A DNA stretch of 64,000 nt, taken from assembly GCA_019636095.1 (NCBI GenBank), contig JAHBYF010000002.1, positions 434,001 to 498,000 on the forward strand. Direction: 5' to 3'. Both the position numbers and the translations under genes were made by a program. Source of the stretch: Hyphomonadaceae bacterium. GTDB lineage: Bacteria > Pseudomonadota > Alphaproteobacteria > Caulobacterales > Aquidulcibacteraceae. Shown here piece by piece: positions 45,124-55,163 of this stretch (position 1 is its first letter; each line of letters opens with the position of its first letter). The notes below the pieces were generated by a model. The model saw nothing but the letters and a program-made list of their open reading frames with translations. It was not told the origin of the DNA and did not search any database.

Positions 45124-47862
45124 TCACTTCCCACTCGCCTCGCCTTCGGCTTCTCCAGCCTCTCCACCATCACCGCCTAGCGCTTCGAGGCGCTCAGCCG
45201 CAACAACATGCTCGTCATCGCTGACATTGATCAAGATGACGCCCTGCGTGGCGCGGCCAGCGATGCGGATTTGATCTATTCCGGTCCGGATCAACTGCCC
45301 CTTGTCGGTCACCAGCAGCAGTTCCTCCTCATCCAGCACCGGGAACGACGCCACAATGCGCGCATCGCCGACCAGCTTGTGGGCGATAAGGCCTTTGCCA
45401 CCGCGATTGGTGACACGGTACTCATAAGCCGAAGCGCGCTTGCCGAGCCCAGCGCTCGTAACGGTCAGGATGAATTGCTCCTGCGTCTTGAGCCACGAAA
45501 GCCGCTCGAATGGCGTCGGCTCTTCGCCATCCGCCGCAACCGCCTCGTCCTGCTCAACCTCGACGTCACCGCGCGATTGCGAATCCCACTTGAAGTAGTC
45601 GCCAACCTCCTTGGTGGTGACGTCAATGTGCCTGAGCACCGCCATGCCGATAACACTGTCGCCATCCGCGAGCGTCACGCCGCGCACGCCAGTTGAATCG
45701 CGGCCCTTGAACACACGCACGTCTGTCGTCCGAAAACGCACGCACTGACCGTTCGCGGTTGTCAGCAGCACGTCATCCTCTTCGGTGCAAATCTGCACGC
45801 CGATGATGCCGTCGCCCTCGTCGGGCTTCATCGCGATCTTGCCGTTCCGGTTCACTTGCGTGAAGTCGCTGAGCTTGTTGCGGCGCACGCCACCGGACTT
45901 GGTGGCGAACATCACGTCGAGCTTGTCCCAATCGCGCTCGTCCTCCGGCAGCGCCATTACCGAAGTGATGGTTTCGCCCTGGCCAAGCGGCAGCAGGTTC
46001 ACCAGCGCGCGTCCTTTCGTGCGCGGATCGCCTGCAGGAATGCGCCAAGCCTTCATCTTGTAGGCCATGCCTGACGACGAGAAGAACAGGATCGGCGCGT
46101 GAGTCGAGGCGACAAACACGCGGGTGACGAAATCCTCGTCCTTCATCGCCATGCCGGCGCGACCTCTGCCGCCACGGCGCTGCGTTCTGTACGCCGCCAA
46201 CGGCGTGCGCTTCACGTAACCGCCGTGCGTGACCGTCACGACCATCTCTTCCCGCGGGATCAGCGCTTCATCATCGATGTCGCCTTCGGCTTCGGAGAAG
46301 GCAGTCCGGCGCGGCACGCCGAACGCTTCTTTCACCGCCGTTAGCTCGCCACGAATTATGTCAAGGATGCGCTCGCGCGAGCCAAGGATCGACAGCAATT
46401 CCTTGATCTCTTCGGCGATCTCGTTCGCCGCCTTCGCAATATCGTCGCGGCCAAGGCCGGTGAGGCGCGAGAGGGTCAGCGCCAGAATGGCGCGCGCCTG
46501 CTCGTCCGAGAGCCGCACCTTGTCGCCGTCGTTGACGATCGTACGCGGGTCCGCGATTAGCGAAATCAGCGGCATCATATCGCCCGCCGGCCAATCACGC
46601 GCCAACAAGCGCTCGCGCGCCACCGTCGGATCGGGGCTTTCGCGGATGAGCTTAATCACCTCATCGATGTTCGCGACCGCAATCGCCAAGCCAACCGTTT
46701 CGTGACCGCGCTTGCGCGCCTTCGCCAAACGGAATTTCGTGCGGCGCGTGACAACCTGTTCGCGGAACGAGAGGAAGATCTGCAGGATCTTCTGCAGCCC
46801 CATCTGCTCCGGCTTGCCCTGGTTCAGCGCCAGCATGTTGACGCCGAACGAGGTCTGTAGCTGCGAGAACCGGTAGAGCTGGTTCAGCACCACGTCCGGC
46901 ACAGCATCGCGCTTCAGTTCAACGACCAAGCGCACGCCAAGCCGGTTCGATTCATCACGAACTTCGGCGATGCCTTCGATGCGCTTTTCACGCACCTGCT
47001 CGCCGATCTTCTCAACCATCTCCGCCTTGTTCACCTGATACGGAATCTCGGTGAACACGAGCGCTTCACGCCCGCGGATCGTCTCGTTGTGGTGCTTGGC
47101 CCGCATCACAACCGAGCCACGGCCCGTCATCAGCGCCAAACGCGCGCCCGCACGGCCCAAGATTTCACCGCCCGTTGGAAAGTCCGGACCAGGCACGATC
47201 TCAAGCAGATCGAGTTCTGAGATGTTCGGATTGTCGATCATCGCCACCGTGGCGTCGATCACTTCCGACAAATTGTGCGGCGGAATATTCGTCGCCATGC
47301 CGACCGCGATGCCGCCGCCGCCGTTGACCAACAAGTTAGGGAAACGCGCCGGCAGAACCGACGGCTCCTGCACCGTGCCGTCATAGTTATCCTGGAAGTC
47401 GACCGTGCCTTCATCGATGTCGTCGAGCAGCGCGCGCGCCGCCTTTGCCAGCCGCGCTTCGGTGTAACGCATCGAAGCCGGCATATCGCCGTCGATCGAA
47501 CCGAAATTGCCTTGGCCATCGACAAGCGTCAGGCCCATCGAGAAGTCTTGCGCGAGGCGCACCAGCGTCATGTAGATCGCCTGGTCGCCATGCGGGTGGT
47601 AATTGCCCATGACGTCGCCGACCGACTTTGCGCTCTTGCGATACGTCTTGTCGTGCGTGTTCCCCGCTTCATCCATCGCGTAGAGGATGCGCCGGTGCAC
47701 CGGCTTCAAGCCGTCGCGTGCATCCGGCAGTGCGCGCGAGACAATGACGCTCATCGCATAGTCGAGATATGAGCGCTTCAGCTCATCCTCGACGCTGATC
47801 AGGGCGACGCCCTTTGGGAGTGATGGTCCGCCGTTCTCGGCGGGATCGGACGTGTCTGACAC
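45124..47862 (-). CDS. gyrA: DNA gyrase subunit A
   Basis: GyrA cuts and rejoins DNA in the gyrase tetramer that adds negative supercoils. The 912-residue protein has [20 protein letters not shown], the quinolone-region helix [18 protein letters not shown], the catalytic Tyr in [10 protein letters not shown], and a full C-terminal wrapping domain with the GyrA box QRRGGRG (near residue 570), then a tail of acidic residues. At E. coli Ser83 and Asp87 it has Gln and Met. The start is GTG 47862, centred in a small CGTGTC/GACACG palindrome. gyrB is not in the window. ssb lies three genes away. Confidence 0.97.
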   Translation of the reverse strand: MSDTSDPAENGGPSLPKGVALISVEDELKRSYLDYAMSVIVSRALPDARDGLKPVHRRILYAMDEAGNTHDKTYRKSAKSVGDVMGNYHPHGDQAIYMTLVRLAQDFSMGLTLVDGQGNFGSIDGDMPASMRYTEARLAKAARALLDDIDEGTVDFQDNYDGTVQEPSVLPARFPNLLVNGGGGIAVGMATNIPPHNLSEVIDATVAMIDNPNISELDLLEIVPGPDFPTGGEILGRAGARLALMTGRGSVVMRAKHHNETIRGREALVFTEIPYQVNKAEMVEKIGEQVREKRIEGIAEVRDESNRLGVRLVVELKRDAVPDVVLNQLYRFSQLQTSFGVNMLALNQGKPEQMGLQKILQIFLSFREQVVTRRTKFRLAKARKRGHETVGLAIAVANIDEVIKLIRESPDPTVARERLLARDWPAGDMMPLISLIADPRTIVNDGDKVRLSDEQARAILALTLSRLTGLGRDDIAKAANEIAEEIKELLSILGSRERILDIIRGELTAVKEAFGVPRRTAFSEAEGDIDDEALIPREEMVVTVTHGGYVKRTPLAAYRTQRRGGRGRAGMAMKDEDFVTRVFVASTHAPILFFSSSGMAYKMKAWRIPAGDPRTKGRALVNLLPLGQGETITSVMALPEDERDWDKLDVMFATKSGGVRRNKLSDFTQVNRNGKIAMKPDEGDGIIGVQICTEEDDVLLTTANGQCVRFRTTDVRVFKGRDSTGVRGVTLADGDSVIGMAVLRHIDVTTKEVGDYFKWDSQSRGDVEVEQDEAVAADGEEPTPFERLSWLKTQEQFILTVTSAGLGKRASAYEYRVTNRGGKGLIAHKLVGDARIVASFPVLDEEELLLVTDKGQLIRTGIDQIRIAGRATQGVILINVSDDEHVVAAERLEALGGDGGEAGEAEGEASGK

Positions 47863-47917
47863 GGGACCCGGTCTAATCTCTGAGGCTCAAAACGAGCGGT
47901 TTCGGGAGACAGAAAAA

Positions 47918-47933
47918 GCCAGAAAAAACTGGC
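47918..47933 (-). promoter_or_regulatory. Hairpin with T-run in the gyrA leader
   Basis: GCCAG (47918-47922) and CTGGC (47929-47933) flank A6. Read on the minus strand this is a 5-bp stem with a T6 loop, followed by TTTTTC, 55 bases before the gyrA GTG. It could be a weak attenuator or simply an A/T-rich operator in the gyrA/sodC divergent region. Confidence 0.35.
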
Positions 47934-47991
47934 CTCGATTCCTGCAGAAACTAACATTGTGAGGACCCAGTCGCAAACCAAGGACGACCCC

Positions 47992-48558
47992 ATGCGCCTA
48001 CTCGCCGCCTTCGTTTTTGCAGCGCTGCTGACCGCCTGCGCCAGCACGCCGGACAGCACCCAATTGGCGCGAGAGCTCCAGCCGCGGACGGTGTGGATCG
48101 TTGGAACCGACGGCCAGGCCGTTGGCCAAGCCACGTTCACGGAGGCCCCAACCGGCGTGTTGATTCATTTGGAGTTTTTGGATCACCGCCTGCCGCCAGG
48201 CTGGCACGGCCTCCACCTGCACACCCGCGGCGACTGCAGTGACTTCGCCAACGGGTTTCAGGCCTCCGGTTCGCACATCACGCTGAACCATCGGATCCAG
48301 CACGGCCTGTTAAACAGCCGCGGCCCCGAAGCTGGCGATCTCCCCAACATCTTTGCGGTCCCAAACGGCATCTATGGCGCAGAGGTCTTTTCGCCCCACG
48401 TGACGATGCACAGCGCCCGCATCGGCAACCGGTTGCCGCTATTGGACGAGGATGGCGCAGCACTCCTCATCCACGCCCACGCCGACGATCAAACCAGCCA
48501 GCCGATTGGCAATGCTGGCGCTCGTCTCGCCTGTGCGGCGCTCACGCCACTGCCTTAA
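47992..48558 (+). CDS. sodC: Cu/Zn superoxide dismutase-like lipoprotein
   Basis: SodC removes periplasmic superoxide. The protein (188 residues) has a lipoprotein signal (RLLAAFVFAALLTAC), and AGGA seven bases before the ATG at 47992. The copper ligands are present in GLHLHTRGDC and GSHITL, with the bridging His in NHRIQHG, and the C-terminal IHAHADDQTS. At the zinc site the usual HAGDLPN is EAGDLPN, so one zinc His is Glu while the Asp is kept. The disulfide cysteines (GDC and LAC) are present. It overlaps the convergent DMT transporter by 17 bp and is divergent from gyrA. Confidence 0.87.
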   Translation: MRLLAAFVFAALLTACASTPDSTQLARELQPRTVWIVGTDGQAVGQATFTEAPTGVLIHLEFLDHRLPPGWHGLHLHTRGDCSDFANGFQASGSHITLNHRIQHGLLNSRGPEAGDLPNIFAVPNGIYGAEVFSPHVTMHSARIGNRLPLLDEDGAALLIHAHADDQTSQPIGNAGARLACAALTPLP

Positions 48559-49432
48559 AGCGCCGTTCGGCGATCGCCACCAACAACACGCCGCCAATCG
48601 TGAGCGCCGCTCCCAACATGATTTGCGGCGTGATTTGATTGTGCAGCACCAGCGCCGCCAGCGTGAATGAGATGACCGGCGTCATCAGCAGGTAGGGCGT
48701 CGTGCGCGAAACTTCGTATTTCTGCACCAGCCGAAACAGAAATGCGTTGGCCACGATCGATGAAACCAGCCCGCCAAAAATCAACGCCACCCACACGATC
48801 AACGGCGCATGGATAATCGCATCCACTTGGTTCGTCTCGAAGAGAAGTGAAGCGCTCAACATCGTCGGCACAATCGCCAGCGCGATCCACGCTTGCGTCG
48901 CCCACACGTCCATTCCAGCAATTTTGCGCACCATCACTGCGCCCAATCCGTAAGAAACCGACGCCAGCCCTACCAGGAACAGAGCGCCGCCCTGCGCAAA
49001 CACCGCTGGATCAAAGTTCATCGAAGCTGTGCCAAGGAACGCGACGATCACGCCCGCCCACCGCAGGGGCGAAACCACTTCCTTCAAAAGCAGCGCCGCA
49101 AACACCACCGAAGCCGGCGCCCACAACTGCATCGCCACCACCATTGGCGCGATGTCGGTCGCAAGCTTCAAGCCGGTGTACTGGATGCCAAAATGCAGCG
49201 GTCCGACGAAGATCAATGTCAGCACAAATGGTGTCCACATCGCGCGCGGCGGCATGCGGATGAACCAGATCAACACCGCCAACACGAACGCAAAGCGGAA
49301 GGCGACCGTGAGCATCGCCGGCAGCGCGTCAACTGCGACCTTCGCGAGGATGTTATTCACGCCCCAAATGACCGCCACCGACACGAGCTGGATCAGATCC
49401 AGCGGGGCAAAGGCGCGCGAGGGGTGGGACAC
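48542..49432 (-). CDS. DMT-superfamily (EamA) transporter
   Basis: EamA proteins export metabolites such as amino acids or nucleobases; the substrate cannot be predicted. The 296-residue protein has ten predicted membrane segments in two EamA repeats (about 12-140 and 155-285). Landmarks are VAVIWGVNNILAKVAVDALP, LKLATDIAPMVVAMQLWAP, LLKEVVSPLRWAGVIVAFLG in the first repeat and VSRTTPYLLMTPVISFTLAA in the second. It ends with ERRFKAVA. It is a single gene, convergent with sodC. Confidence 0.92.
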   Translation of the reverse strand: MSHPSRAFAPLDLIQLVSVAVIWGVNNILAKVAVDALPAMLTVAFRFAFVLAVLIWFIRMPPRAMWTPFVLTLIFVGPLHFGIQYTGLKLATDIAPMVVAMQLWAPASVVFAALLLKEVVSPLRWAGVIVAFLGTASMNFDPAVFAQGGALFLVGLASVSYGLGAVMVRKIAGMDVWATQAWIALAIVPTMLSASLLFETNQVDAIIHAPLIVWVALIFGGLVSSIVANAFLFRLVQKYEVSRTTPYLLMTPVISFTLAALVLHNQITPQIMLGAALTIGGVLLVAIAERRFKAVA

Positions 49433-49564
49433 GGGCCTCGTTTTAGGCGGATTCCCTGCGACCCCACACTCCAGCGGCCAACGAGCAGTTTCCTGCGACG
49501 AATGTAATTGCGACTACAGCCGCACCTGCACTAGCGTAATCGGCGCTACGCTCTAGGAGGCCGC

Positions 49565-50626
49565 GTGCTAGCCGAGCCCTTAGCGGTCCCTGCGGACCGC
49601 CCCGTTTACGTGTCGGACCCGACGTGGATTCCTCACGACTACGACGCCCGTACAGACTCCCTCACATTCGCACGCGTCAACGGCGACAGCCGCGACCAAG
49701 CTGTGTTCCTCGACCGGCGTTTTCTAGGGCAGGCTCCGAAGTCTCCGCCGGTCAGAATAGGCCAACTTTCTCGCGCTGAGGTCGCATCTGCAGCGGGCCC
49801 CATCCACTTCATCTTCCACACCGCCTTCTGTTGCTCGACCCTGATGACGCGCGCGCTCAGCGTGCCTCGTGTCTCCGCCGGACTAAAGGAGCCCGGCGTT
49901 TTGGTGAGTTTTGCGCAACACTGGTCCAATGCGCGCCAGACGCCGGGCGCCCTCAACGCGCTCGGCGTGACGCTCGATCTGCTTTCGCGGCCCATGGCGC
50001 CTGGAGAGACTCAGATCGTCAAGGCCAGCAACGTTGCGACACATCTGTTGCCTGACGTTCTACATTTGCGCCCCGACGCAAAAGTTTTGGTCATGTATTC
50101 CGATCTCGGCGGATTTCTCGAGGCGGTAACACGACGCGACATCAATGGACGTTCATTTGCGCGCCAGACCTATCAGGGCTTCGCCAACTCCATTCCGCTC
50201 GACATCGCGCTCACGGCAGACGACCGGATGCTGCTGACCGACACCCAAGTCGCGGCCTTCGTCTGGCTGATGCAAGCAGCCTTCTTCACGGACATGCAGC
50301 GTCACTACGGACCGGCGCGCATAAGAACCTTGAGCAGCGACCGCTTTCTGAGCGACCCCGCGAGCGCGCTGCGCAAAGCTGGCGCGTTTTTCGAACTCCA
50401 TGCCGATCGCAGCAAATGGGAAGCGATCGCGGTCGGACCCATTTTCGCTGAACACGCCAAAGAACGAGGCCTCTCATTCACCGTACGCGACCACAATGCA
50501 CAATTGGCGCAAGCGCGCAGCGTTCACGCCCGCGAACTCGCCGCAACAGAAGACTGGTCCAAACGAATAGCGGCGCGTTGTGGCGCGCCGCTCTCGCTCA
50601 ACGATACGCTGATGGATGAGGAATAG
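49565..50626 (+). CDS. Sulfotransferase-like P-loop protein
   Basis: The 353-residue protein has the strand-loop-helix FIFHTAFCCSTLMTRALSVP near residue 85, which resembles the PAPS-binding loop of sulfotransferases, with two cysteines in the loop. Other features are VIVKASN-like TQIVKASNVATHLLPDVLHL and VLVMYSDLGGFLEAVTRRDI, also typical positions in this fold. A sugar, lipid or protein could be the acceptor. The GTG start has a perfect AGGAGG four bases before it. It is not in an operon and lies convergent with ssb, 8 bp apart. Assignment is tentative. Confidence 0.7.
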   Translation: MLAEPLAVPADRPVYVSDPTWIPHDYDARTDSLTFARVNGDSRDQAVFLDRRFLGQAPKSPPVRIGQLSRAEVASAAGPIHFIFHTAFCCSTLMTRALSVPRVSAGLKEPGVLVSFAQHWSNARQTPGALNALGVTLDLLSRPMAPGETQIVKASNVATHLLPDVLHLRPDAKVLVMYSDLGGFLEAVTRRDINGRSFARQTYQGFANSIPLDIALTADDRMLLTDTQVAAFVWLMQAAFFTDMQRHYGPARIRTLSSDRFLSDPASALRKAGAFFELHADRSKWEAIAVGPIFAEHAKERGLSFTVRDHNAQLAQARSVHARELAATEDWSKRIAARCGAPLSLNDTLMDEE

Positions 50627-50634
50627 GCTTCAGC

Positions 50635-51111
50635 TTAGAATGGGATCTCGTCGTCCAAATCCTGATTGAAGCTTTCGCGCGGGCCGTCGCTGACGCGCTT
50701 CTTGCCGCTGGATGACCCGAAGCTGTCGCCGCCATCATCGTACGAGCGGCCGCCGCCATCGCCCTTGCCGCCGAGCATGGTGAGTTCGCCACGGAAGCGC
50801 TGCAGCACAACTTCGGTCGTGTACTTCTCAACGCCGTTCTGCTCGTACTTACGCGTCTGCAGTTGGCCTTCGATGTAAACCGTCGAGCCCTTCTTCAAAT
50901 ACTGCTCCGCCACCTTGGCGATGTTCTCGTTGAAGATCACGACGCGGTGCCACTCGGTCTTTTCCTTGCGTTCGCCGCTCTGCTTGTCCCGCCATGTCTC
51001 CGACGTCGCAACCGAGAGGTTCACAACCGGATCGCCGTTGTTCAAACGGCGGATTTCCGGGTCCTTGCCCAAGTTGCCGACCAAAATCACCTTGTTGACG
51101 CTGCCAGCCAT
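50635..51111 (-). CDS. ssb: Single-stranded DNA-binding protein
   Basis: SSB coats single-stranded DNA and recruits repair and replication partners. The OB fold (1-110) starts [20 protein letters not shown], with [31 protein letters not shown] and [20 protein letters not shown]; a Gly/Ser-rich linker leads to the acidic C-terminal tip DLDDEIPF. Length is 158 residues. The ATG at 51111 has AGGAGG before it and matches the family. Its promoter carries a perfect SOS box (51180-51194). Confidence 0.97.
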   Translation of the reverse strand: MAGSVNKVILVGNLGKDPEIRRLNNGDPVVNLSVATSETWRDKQSGERKEKTEWHRVVIFNENIAKVAEQYLKKGSTVYIEGQLQTRKYEQNGVEKYTTEVVLQRFRGELTMLGGKGDGGGRSYDDGGDSFGSSSGKKRVSDGPRESFNQDLDDEIPF

Positions 51112-51179
51112 CGCCGACCTCCTGTTTCCTGCGCTGTACTCGATGGTGAGGCATCCGCCGGTCTCGCATCCGGACAAAT

Positions 51180-51194
51180 GTTCTCTCTATGTTC
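51180..51194 (-). promoter_or_regulatory. SOS box (LexA site) of ssb
   Basis: GTTC-TCTCTAT-GTTC is a perfect copy of the alphaproteobacterial LexA direct repeat GTTC-N7-GTTC. It starts 69 bp before the ssb ATG and overlaps the -10 of a matching promoter (TTACCG 51215-51220 and TATAGA 51193-51198, minus strand, 16-bp spacer). LexA repression of ssb is expected. Confidence 0.85.
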
Positions 51195-51314
51195 TATACG
51201 CCGACTCGCGCAATCGGTAAAGGGTCATTAACCAGTCGAACCAAGGAGGCGAGGTCCACGAAGCCGCAATGACCCAGAACCCACAACACCAGAGAAGGAT
51301 GGCTCCCAATCGCC

Positions 51315-51329
51315 GTTCCACCTTTGTTC
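51315..51329 (+). promoter_or_regulatory. SOS box (LexA site) of the dodA-uvrA operon
   Basis: GTTC-CACCTTT-GTTC is a second perfect GTTC-N7-GTTC repeat. It directly abuts a likely -35 box TTGATG (51330-51335), with TACTAA (51352-51357) as -10. The dodA ATG is at 51403. LexA bound here would block transcription of dodA and uvrA. Confidence 0.85.
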
Positions 51330-51402
51330 TTGATGTCCGGGCGACTCTGACTACTAAATATGGTGTCCGCTGGGGCTCCTGGCGGTCCCCGAGAAAGACC
51401 TG

Positions 51403-52182
51403 ATGACCACCAGAGCGCCTGCCCTGTTCGTCGGCCATGGTTCGCCGATGAATGCGATCGAAGACACGCCCTCCGTGCGCGGTTGGGCCGAGATCGCGCA
51501 GCGCTTTCCAAAACCGAGCGCCATCGTCTGCATCTCGGCCCATTGGGTGACCGAGGGCGTGAAGGTCACGTCTAACGCGCAGCCGCGCACGATCCACGAT
51601 TTCGGCCGCGGCTTCCCGCAGGCCTTGTTCGACGTCCAATACCCCGCGCCCGGCGATCCCGATCTCGCGCGCGCCATTGTCGAAAAGCTGACAGCCTTTG
51701 GCGCAGAACTCGACGATAGTTGGGGGCTCGATCACGGCACGTGGAGCGTCGTGAAGCACATGTATCCAAACGCCGACGTGTCGATCGTTCAAGTCAGCCT
51801 CGATTTCCGGCGACCGCCGGCGGAGCACTACAAGATCGCACGCGCGCTCGCCGATCTCCGCAACGACAACATCCTCGTCATCGGCTCCGGCAACATCGTC
51901 CACAATTTGCCGGCCTTCTTCCGCGCGCCGTCGCCTGATCCGCAAGCCTGGGTCGCGACGTACGATGAGCGGATCGTCGCTGCCGTAGCCAACGACCCGT
52001 CCAAGGTCGTGAACTACACAGCGCAACCGGATGCCGAGATCGCCGCACCAGACTGGGAACACTTCACGCCCGTCATTTATGCGCTCGGCGCTCAACGCGA
52101 AGGCGAAACGCCCACCTTCTTCAATCGCCACTACTATCCCGGGATTTCGATGACCGCTTTCGCGTATGGTCTGCCGCAATGA
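51403..52182 (+). CDS. dodA: LigB-family aromatic ring-opening dioxygenase (DODA type)
   Basis: Members open catechol rings such as 3,4-dihydroxyphenylalanine between extradiol positions. The 259-residue protein has the metal-binding [25 protein letters not shown] and [16 protein letters not shown], and an [11 protein letters not shown] segment; the conserved His residues of the class III extradiol fold are present. The in vivo substrate is not known. Its TGA overlaps the ATG of uvrA, so the two are co-transcribed from an SOS-type promoter. No biosynthetic partner genes are near. Confidence 0.92.
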   Translation: MTTRAPALFVGHGSPMNAIEDTPSVRGWAEIAQRFPKPSAIVCISAHWVTEGVKVTSNAQPRTIHDFGRGFPQALFDVQYPAPGDPDLARAIVEKLTAFGAELDDSWGLDHGTWSVVKHMYPNADVSIVQVSLDFRRPPAEHYKIARALADLRNDNILVIGSGNIVHNLPAFFRAPSPDPQAWVATYDERIVAAVANDPSKVVNYTAQPDAEIAAPDWEHFTPVIYALGAQREGETPTFFNRHYYPGISMTAFAYGLPQ

Positions 52183-55163
52183 AGGACGGCCTAACCCATA
52201 TCCGCATCCGCGGCGCCCGCGAACACAACCTCAAAGGCGTGAACGTCGATATCCCACGCAATGAGCTCGTGGTGATCACCGGCCTCAGCGGCAGCGGCAA
52301 ATCCTCGCTCGCGTTCGATACGATCTACGCCGAAGGCCAACGCCGCTACGTCGAGTCTCTGTCGGCTTACGCGCGCCAGTTCCTCGAACTGATGCAAAAG
52401 CCCGACGTCGATTCCATCGAAGGCCTCTCACCCGCAATTTCGATCGAGCAGAAAACCACGTCGCGCAACCCGCGCTCGACCGTCGGCACCGTCACTGAAA
52501 TCTACGACTACATGCGCCTCCTCTGGGCGCGTGTCGGCATTCCGTATTCGCCGGCGACCGGGCAACCGATCGCTGCGATGCAAGTCAGCGAAATGGTCGA
52601 TCGCATCATGGCGCTGCCCGAAGGCACGCGTTTGTATCTGCTTGCTCCGGTCGTGCGTGACCGCAAGGGCGAATACAAAAAGGAAATGGCTGAGTACCTG
52701 AAGAAGGGCTACCAGCGCGCCAAGATCGACGGCGAGTTCTACGAATTGAGCGAACCGCCGACGCTCGACAAGAAGTTCAAGCACGACATCGACATCGTCG
52801 TGGACCGCATCGCCGTCAAAGCCGGCATCGAAACCCGTCTCGCGGATTCACTCGAACAGGCCCTGAAGCTTGCTGAAGGCATCGCCTTCGCCGAGATCGC
52901 CGGCAAAACTGAGGACGCCACCGGCAAAGCGACGCTGAAGAACAAAGCCGCGCAACCCGAACGTCTTATCTTCAGCCAAAAGTTTGCCTGCCCCGTCTCC
53001 GGCTTCACCATCCCGGAAATCGAACCGCGGCTCTTTTCGTTCAACAACCCCGCCGGCGCCTGCCCCGCGTGCGACGGCCTCGGCATGCAACTCAAGTTCG
53101 ACGCCGACATGGTCGTGCCCGATCACGACAAAACGCTGAAAGACGGCGCCGTCGCGCCTTGGGCCAAGGGCCCGTCACCGCTTTACGCGCAAACCCTCGA
53201 AGCGCTCGCCAAGCACTTCAAAGCCAAGATCACCACGCCATGGAAAGAACTGCCGAAGGAGCTGCGCAACGCCATCCTTCATGGGACCAAGGACCCGATC
53301 AAATTCGTCTATGACGATGGCGTCCGCCGCTACGAGACGACAAAGAATTTTGAAGGCGTGCTGCCGAACCTGGAACGGCGCTGGAAGGAAACAGACAGCG
53401 CCTGGGTGCGCGAAGACCTCGAACGCTTCCAATCGGAAGCGCCGTGCCCAACATGCGGCGGCAAGCGCCTCAAGCCCGAGGCGCTCGCGGTGAAAGTCGG
53501 CATGACCGACATTGCAACCGCCTCGAACTTCTCGATCCGCAACGCTCGCGATTGGTTCGGCACCATCAACGACCAACTCACGCCCAAGCAAAAAGAAATT
53601 GCGCTCCGTATTCTCAAGGAGATCAACGACCGCCTGCGCTTCCTCGTCGATGTCGGCCTCGACTATCTCTCGCTTGGCCGGTCTTCCGGCACGCTGAGCG
53701 GCGGCGAAAGCCAACGTATCCGCCTCGCCTCGCAAATCGGCTCCGGACTCACCGGCGTGCTCTACGTTCTCGACGAACCGAGCATCGGTCTTCACCAGCG
53801 CGACAACACGCGCCTTTTAGAGACGCTGGTCCGCCTGCGTGACCTCGGCAATTCCGTGCTCGTTGTCGAACACGACGAAGAAGCCATCCTCACCGCCGAC
53901 CACGTCATCGACATGGGCCCCGCCGCCGGCATTCACGGCGGCACGATCATTGCCGAAGGCACGCCGGCTCAAATTCAGAAAAACAAGAACTCGATCACCG
54001 GCGCCTATCTCACCGGCCGTCGCGAGATCGAAATTCCGGAGAAGCGCCGCCGCGTGACCAAGCGTGTCATCGGCGTACGCGGCGCGCGCGGCAACAATCT
54101 GCAAAACATCGACGCTGACATTCCGCTCGGCACATTTACGTGCGTCACCGGCGTCAGCGGCGGCGGCAAGTCCACGTTGGTAATCGAAACGCTCTACAAA
54201 GCGGTTGCGCGTCAATGGCACGGGGCGGGCGATGTGCCGGCCGAACACGACAAAATCGAAGGCCTCGAGCACATCGATAAGATCATCGACATCGATCAAT
54301 CGCCGATCGGGCGGACGCCGCGCTCCAACCCCGCGACCTATACCGGCGCCTTCACGCCTATCCGCGATTGGTACGCAGGGCTCCCGGAGTCGAAAGCGCG
54401 CGGCTACGGCCCCGGCCGTTTCTCGTTCAACGTCAAAGGTGGCCGCTGCGAAGCCTGCCAGGGCGATGGCGTTATCAAGATTGAGATGCACTTCCTGCCG
54501 GATGTCTACGTCACTTGCGATACCTGCAAAGGCAAACGCTACAATCGCGAGACGCTCGAAATCCTTTATAAGGGTAAGTCGATCTCCGACGTGCTCGACA
54601 TGACTGTTGAAGAAGGCGCAAACCTGTTCAACGCCGTGCCAAGCATTCGCGACAAACTCGAAACCTTAAAGCGCGTCGGCCTCGGTTACGTGCACATAGG
54701 CCAACAGGCGACAACGCTCTCCGGCGGCGAAGCTCAGCGCGTGAAGCTCTCAAAGGAACTCAGCAAGCGCGCCACCGGCCGCACGCTTTACATCTTGGAC
54801 GAACCAACCACTGGCCTCCATTTCGAAGACACCAAAAAACTTCTCGAAGTGCTTCACGAGTTGGTTGACAACGGCAACACCGTCCTCGTCATCGAGCACA
54901 ACCTCGACGTCATCAAAACCGCAGATTGGATCCTCGATCTTGGTCCCGAGGGCGGCGACGGCGGCGGCAAGATGGTGGCGGTCGGCACGCCCGAAGAGGT
55001 GGCGAAAGTCAAAGCCAGCCACACCGGCCGCTACCTCGCCGAAGCCCTAAAACGCCACCGCGAACGCGGCGCGGCGCAAAAACCGAAGCTCAAGGCCGCC
55101 GCAGCCGAAGCGTCCGCGCCAAAATCCACCAAGCGTAACAGCAAGAAGACCGCGACCGGCTAA
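52179..55163 (+). CDS. uvrA: Excinuclease ABC subunit A
   Basis: UvrA recognises DNA damage and loads UvrB in nucleotide excision repair. The 994-residue protein has both ABC ATPases: Walker [21 protein letters not shown] and SGGGKSTLV, signature [13 protein letters not shown] and [13 protein letters not shown]. Three zinc modules are seen. In the first, [10 protein letters not shown] ... ACPACDGLG, one of four cysteines is Ser; the second ([11 protein letters not shown]) and third ([11 protein letters not shown] ... [10 protein letters not shown]) are intact. The C-terminal tail is basic ([13 protein letters not shown]). It follows dodA with an ATGA overlap. Confidence 0.98.
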   Translation: MKDGLTHIRIRGAREHNLKGVNVDIPRNELVVITGLSGSGKSSLAFDTIYAEGQRRYVESLSAYARQFLELMQKPDVDSIEGLSPAISIEQKTTSRNPRSTVGTVTEIYDYMRLLWARVGIPYSPATGQPIAAMQVSEMVDRIMALPEGTRLYLLAPVVRDRKGEYKKEMAEYLKKGYQRAKIDGEFYELSEPPTLDKKFKHDIDIVVDRIAVKAGIETRLADSLEQALKLAEGIAFAEIAGKTEDATGKATLKNKAAQPERLIFSQKFACPVSGFTIPEIEPRLFSFNNPAGACPACDGLGMQLKFDADMVVPDHDKTLKDGAVAPWAKGPSPLYAQTLEALAKHFKAKITTPWKELPKELRNAILHGTKDPIKFVYDDGVRRYETTKNFEGVLPNLERRWKETDSAWVREDLERFQSEAPCPTCGGKRLKPEALAVKVGMTDIATASNFSIRNARDWFGTINDQLTPKQKEIALRILKEINDRLRFLVDVGLDYLSLGRSSGTLSGGESQRIRLASQIGSGLTGVLYVLDEPSIGLHQRDNTRLLETLVRLRDLGNSVLVVEHDEEAILTADHVIDMGPAAGIHGGTIIAEGTPAQIQKNKNSITGAYLTGRREIEIPEKRRRVTKRVIGVRGARGNNLQNIDADIPLGTFTCVTGVSGGGKSTLVIETLYKAVARQWHGAGDVPAEHDKIEGLEHIDKIIDIDQSPIGRTPRSNPATYTGAFTPIRDWYAGLPESKARGYGPGRFSFNVKGGRCEACQGDGVIKIEMHFLPDVYVTCDTCKGKRYNRETLEILYKGKSISDVLDMTVEEGANLFNAVPSIRDKLETLKRVGLGYVHIGQQATTLSGGEAQRVKLSKELSKRATGRTLYILDEPTTGLHFEDTKKLLEVLHELVDNGNTVLVIEHNLDVIKTADWILDLGPEGGDGGGKMVAVGTPEEVAKVKASHTGRYLAEALKRHRERGAAQKPKLKAAAAEASAPKSTKRNSKKTATG

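Noticed and set aside
51187..52179. 330-codon minus-strand frame opposite dodA
   Set aside because: It runs across the SOS-box gap and the dioxygenase gene; no motif supports it.
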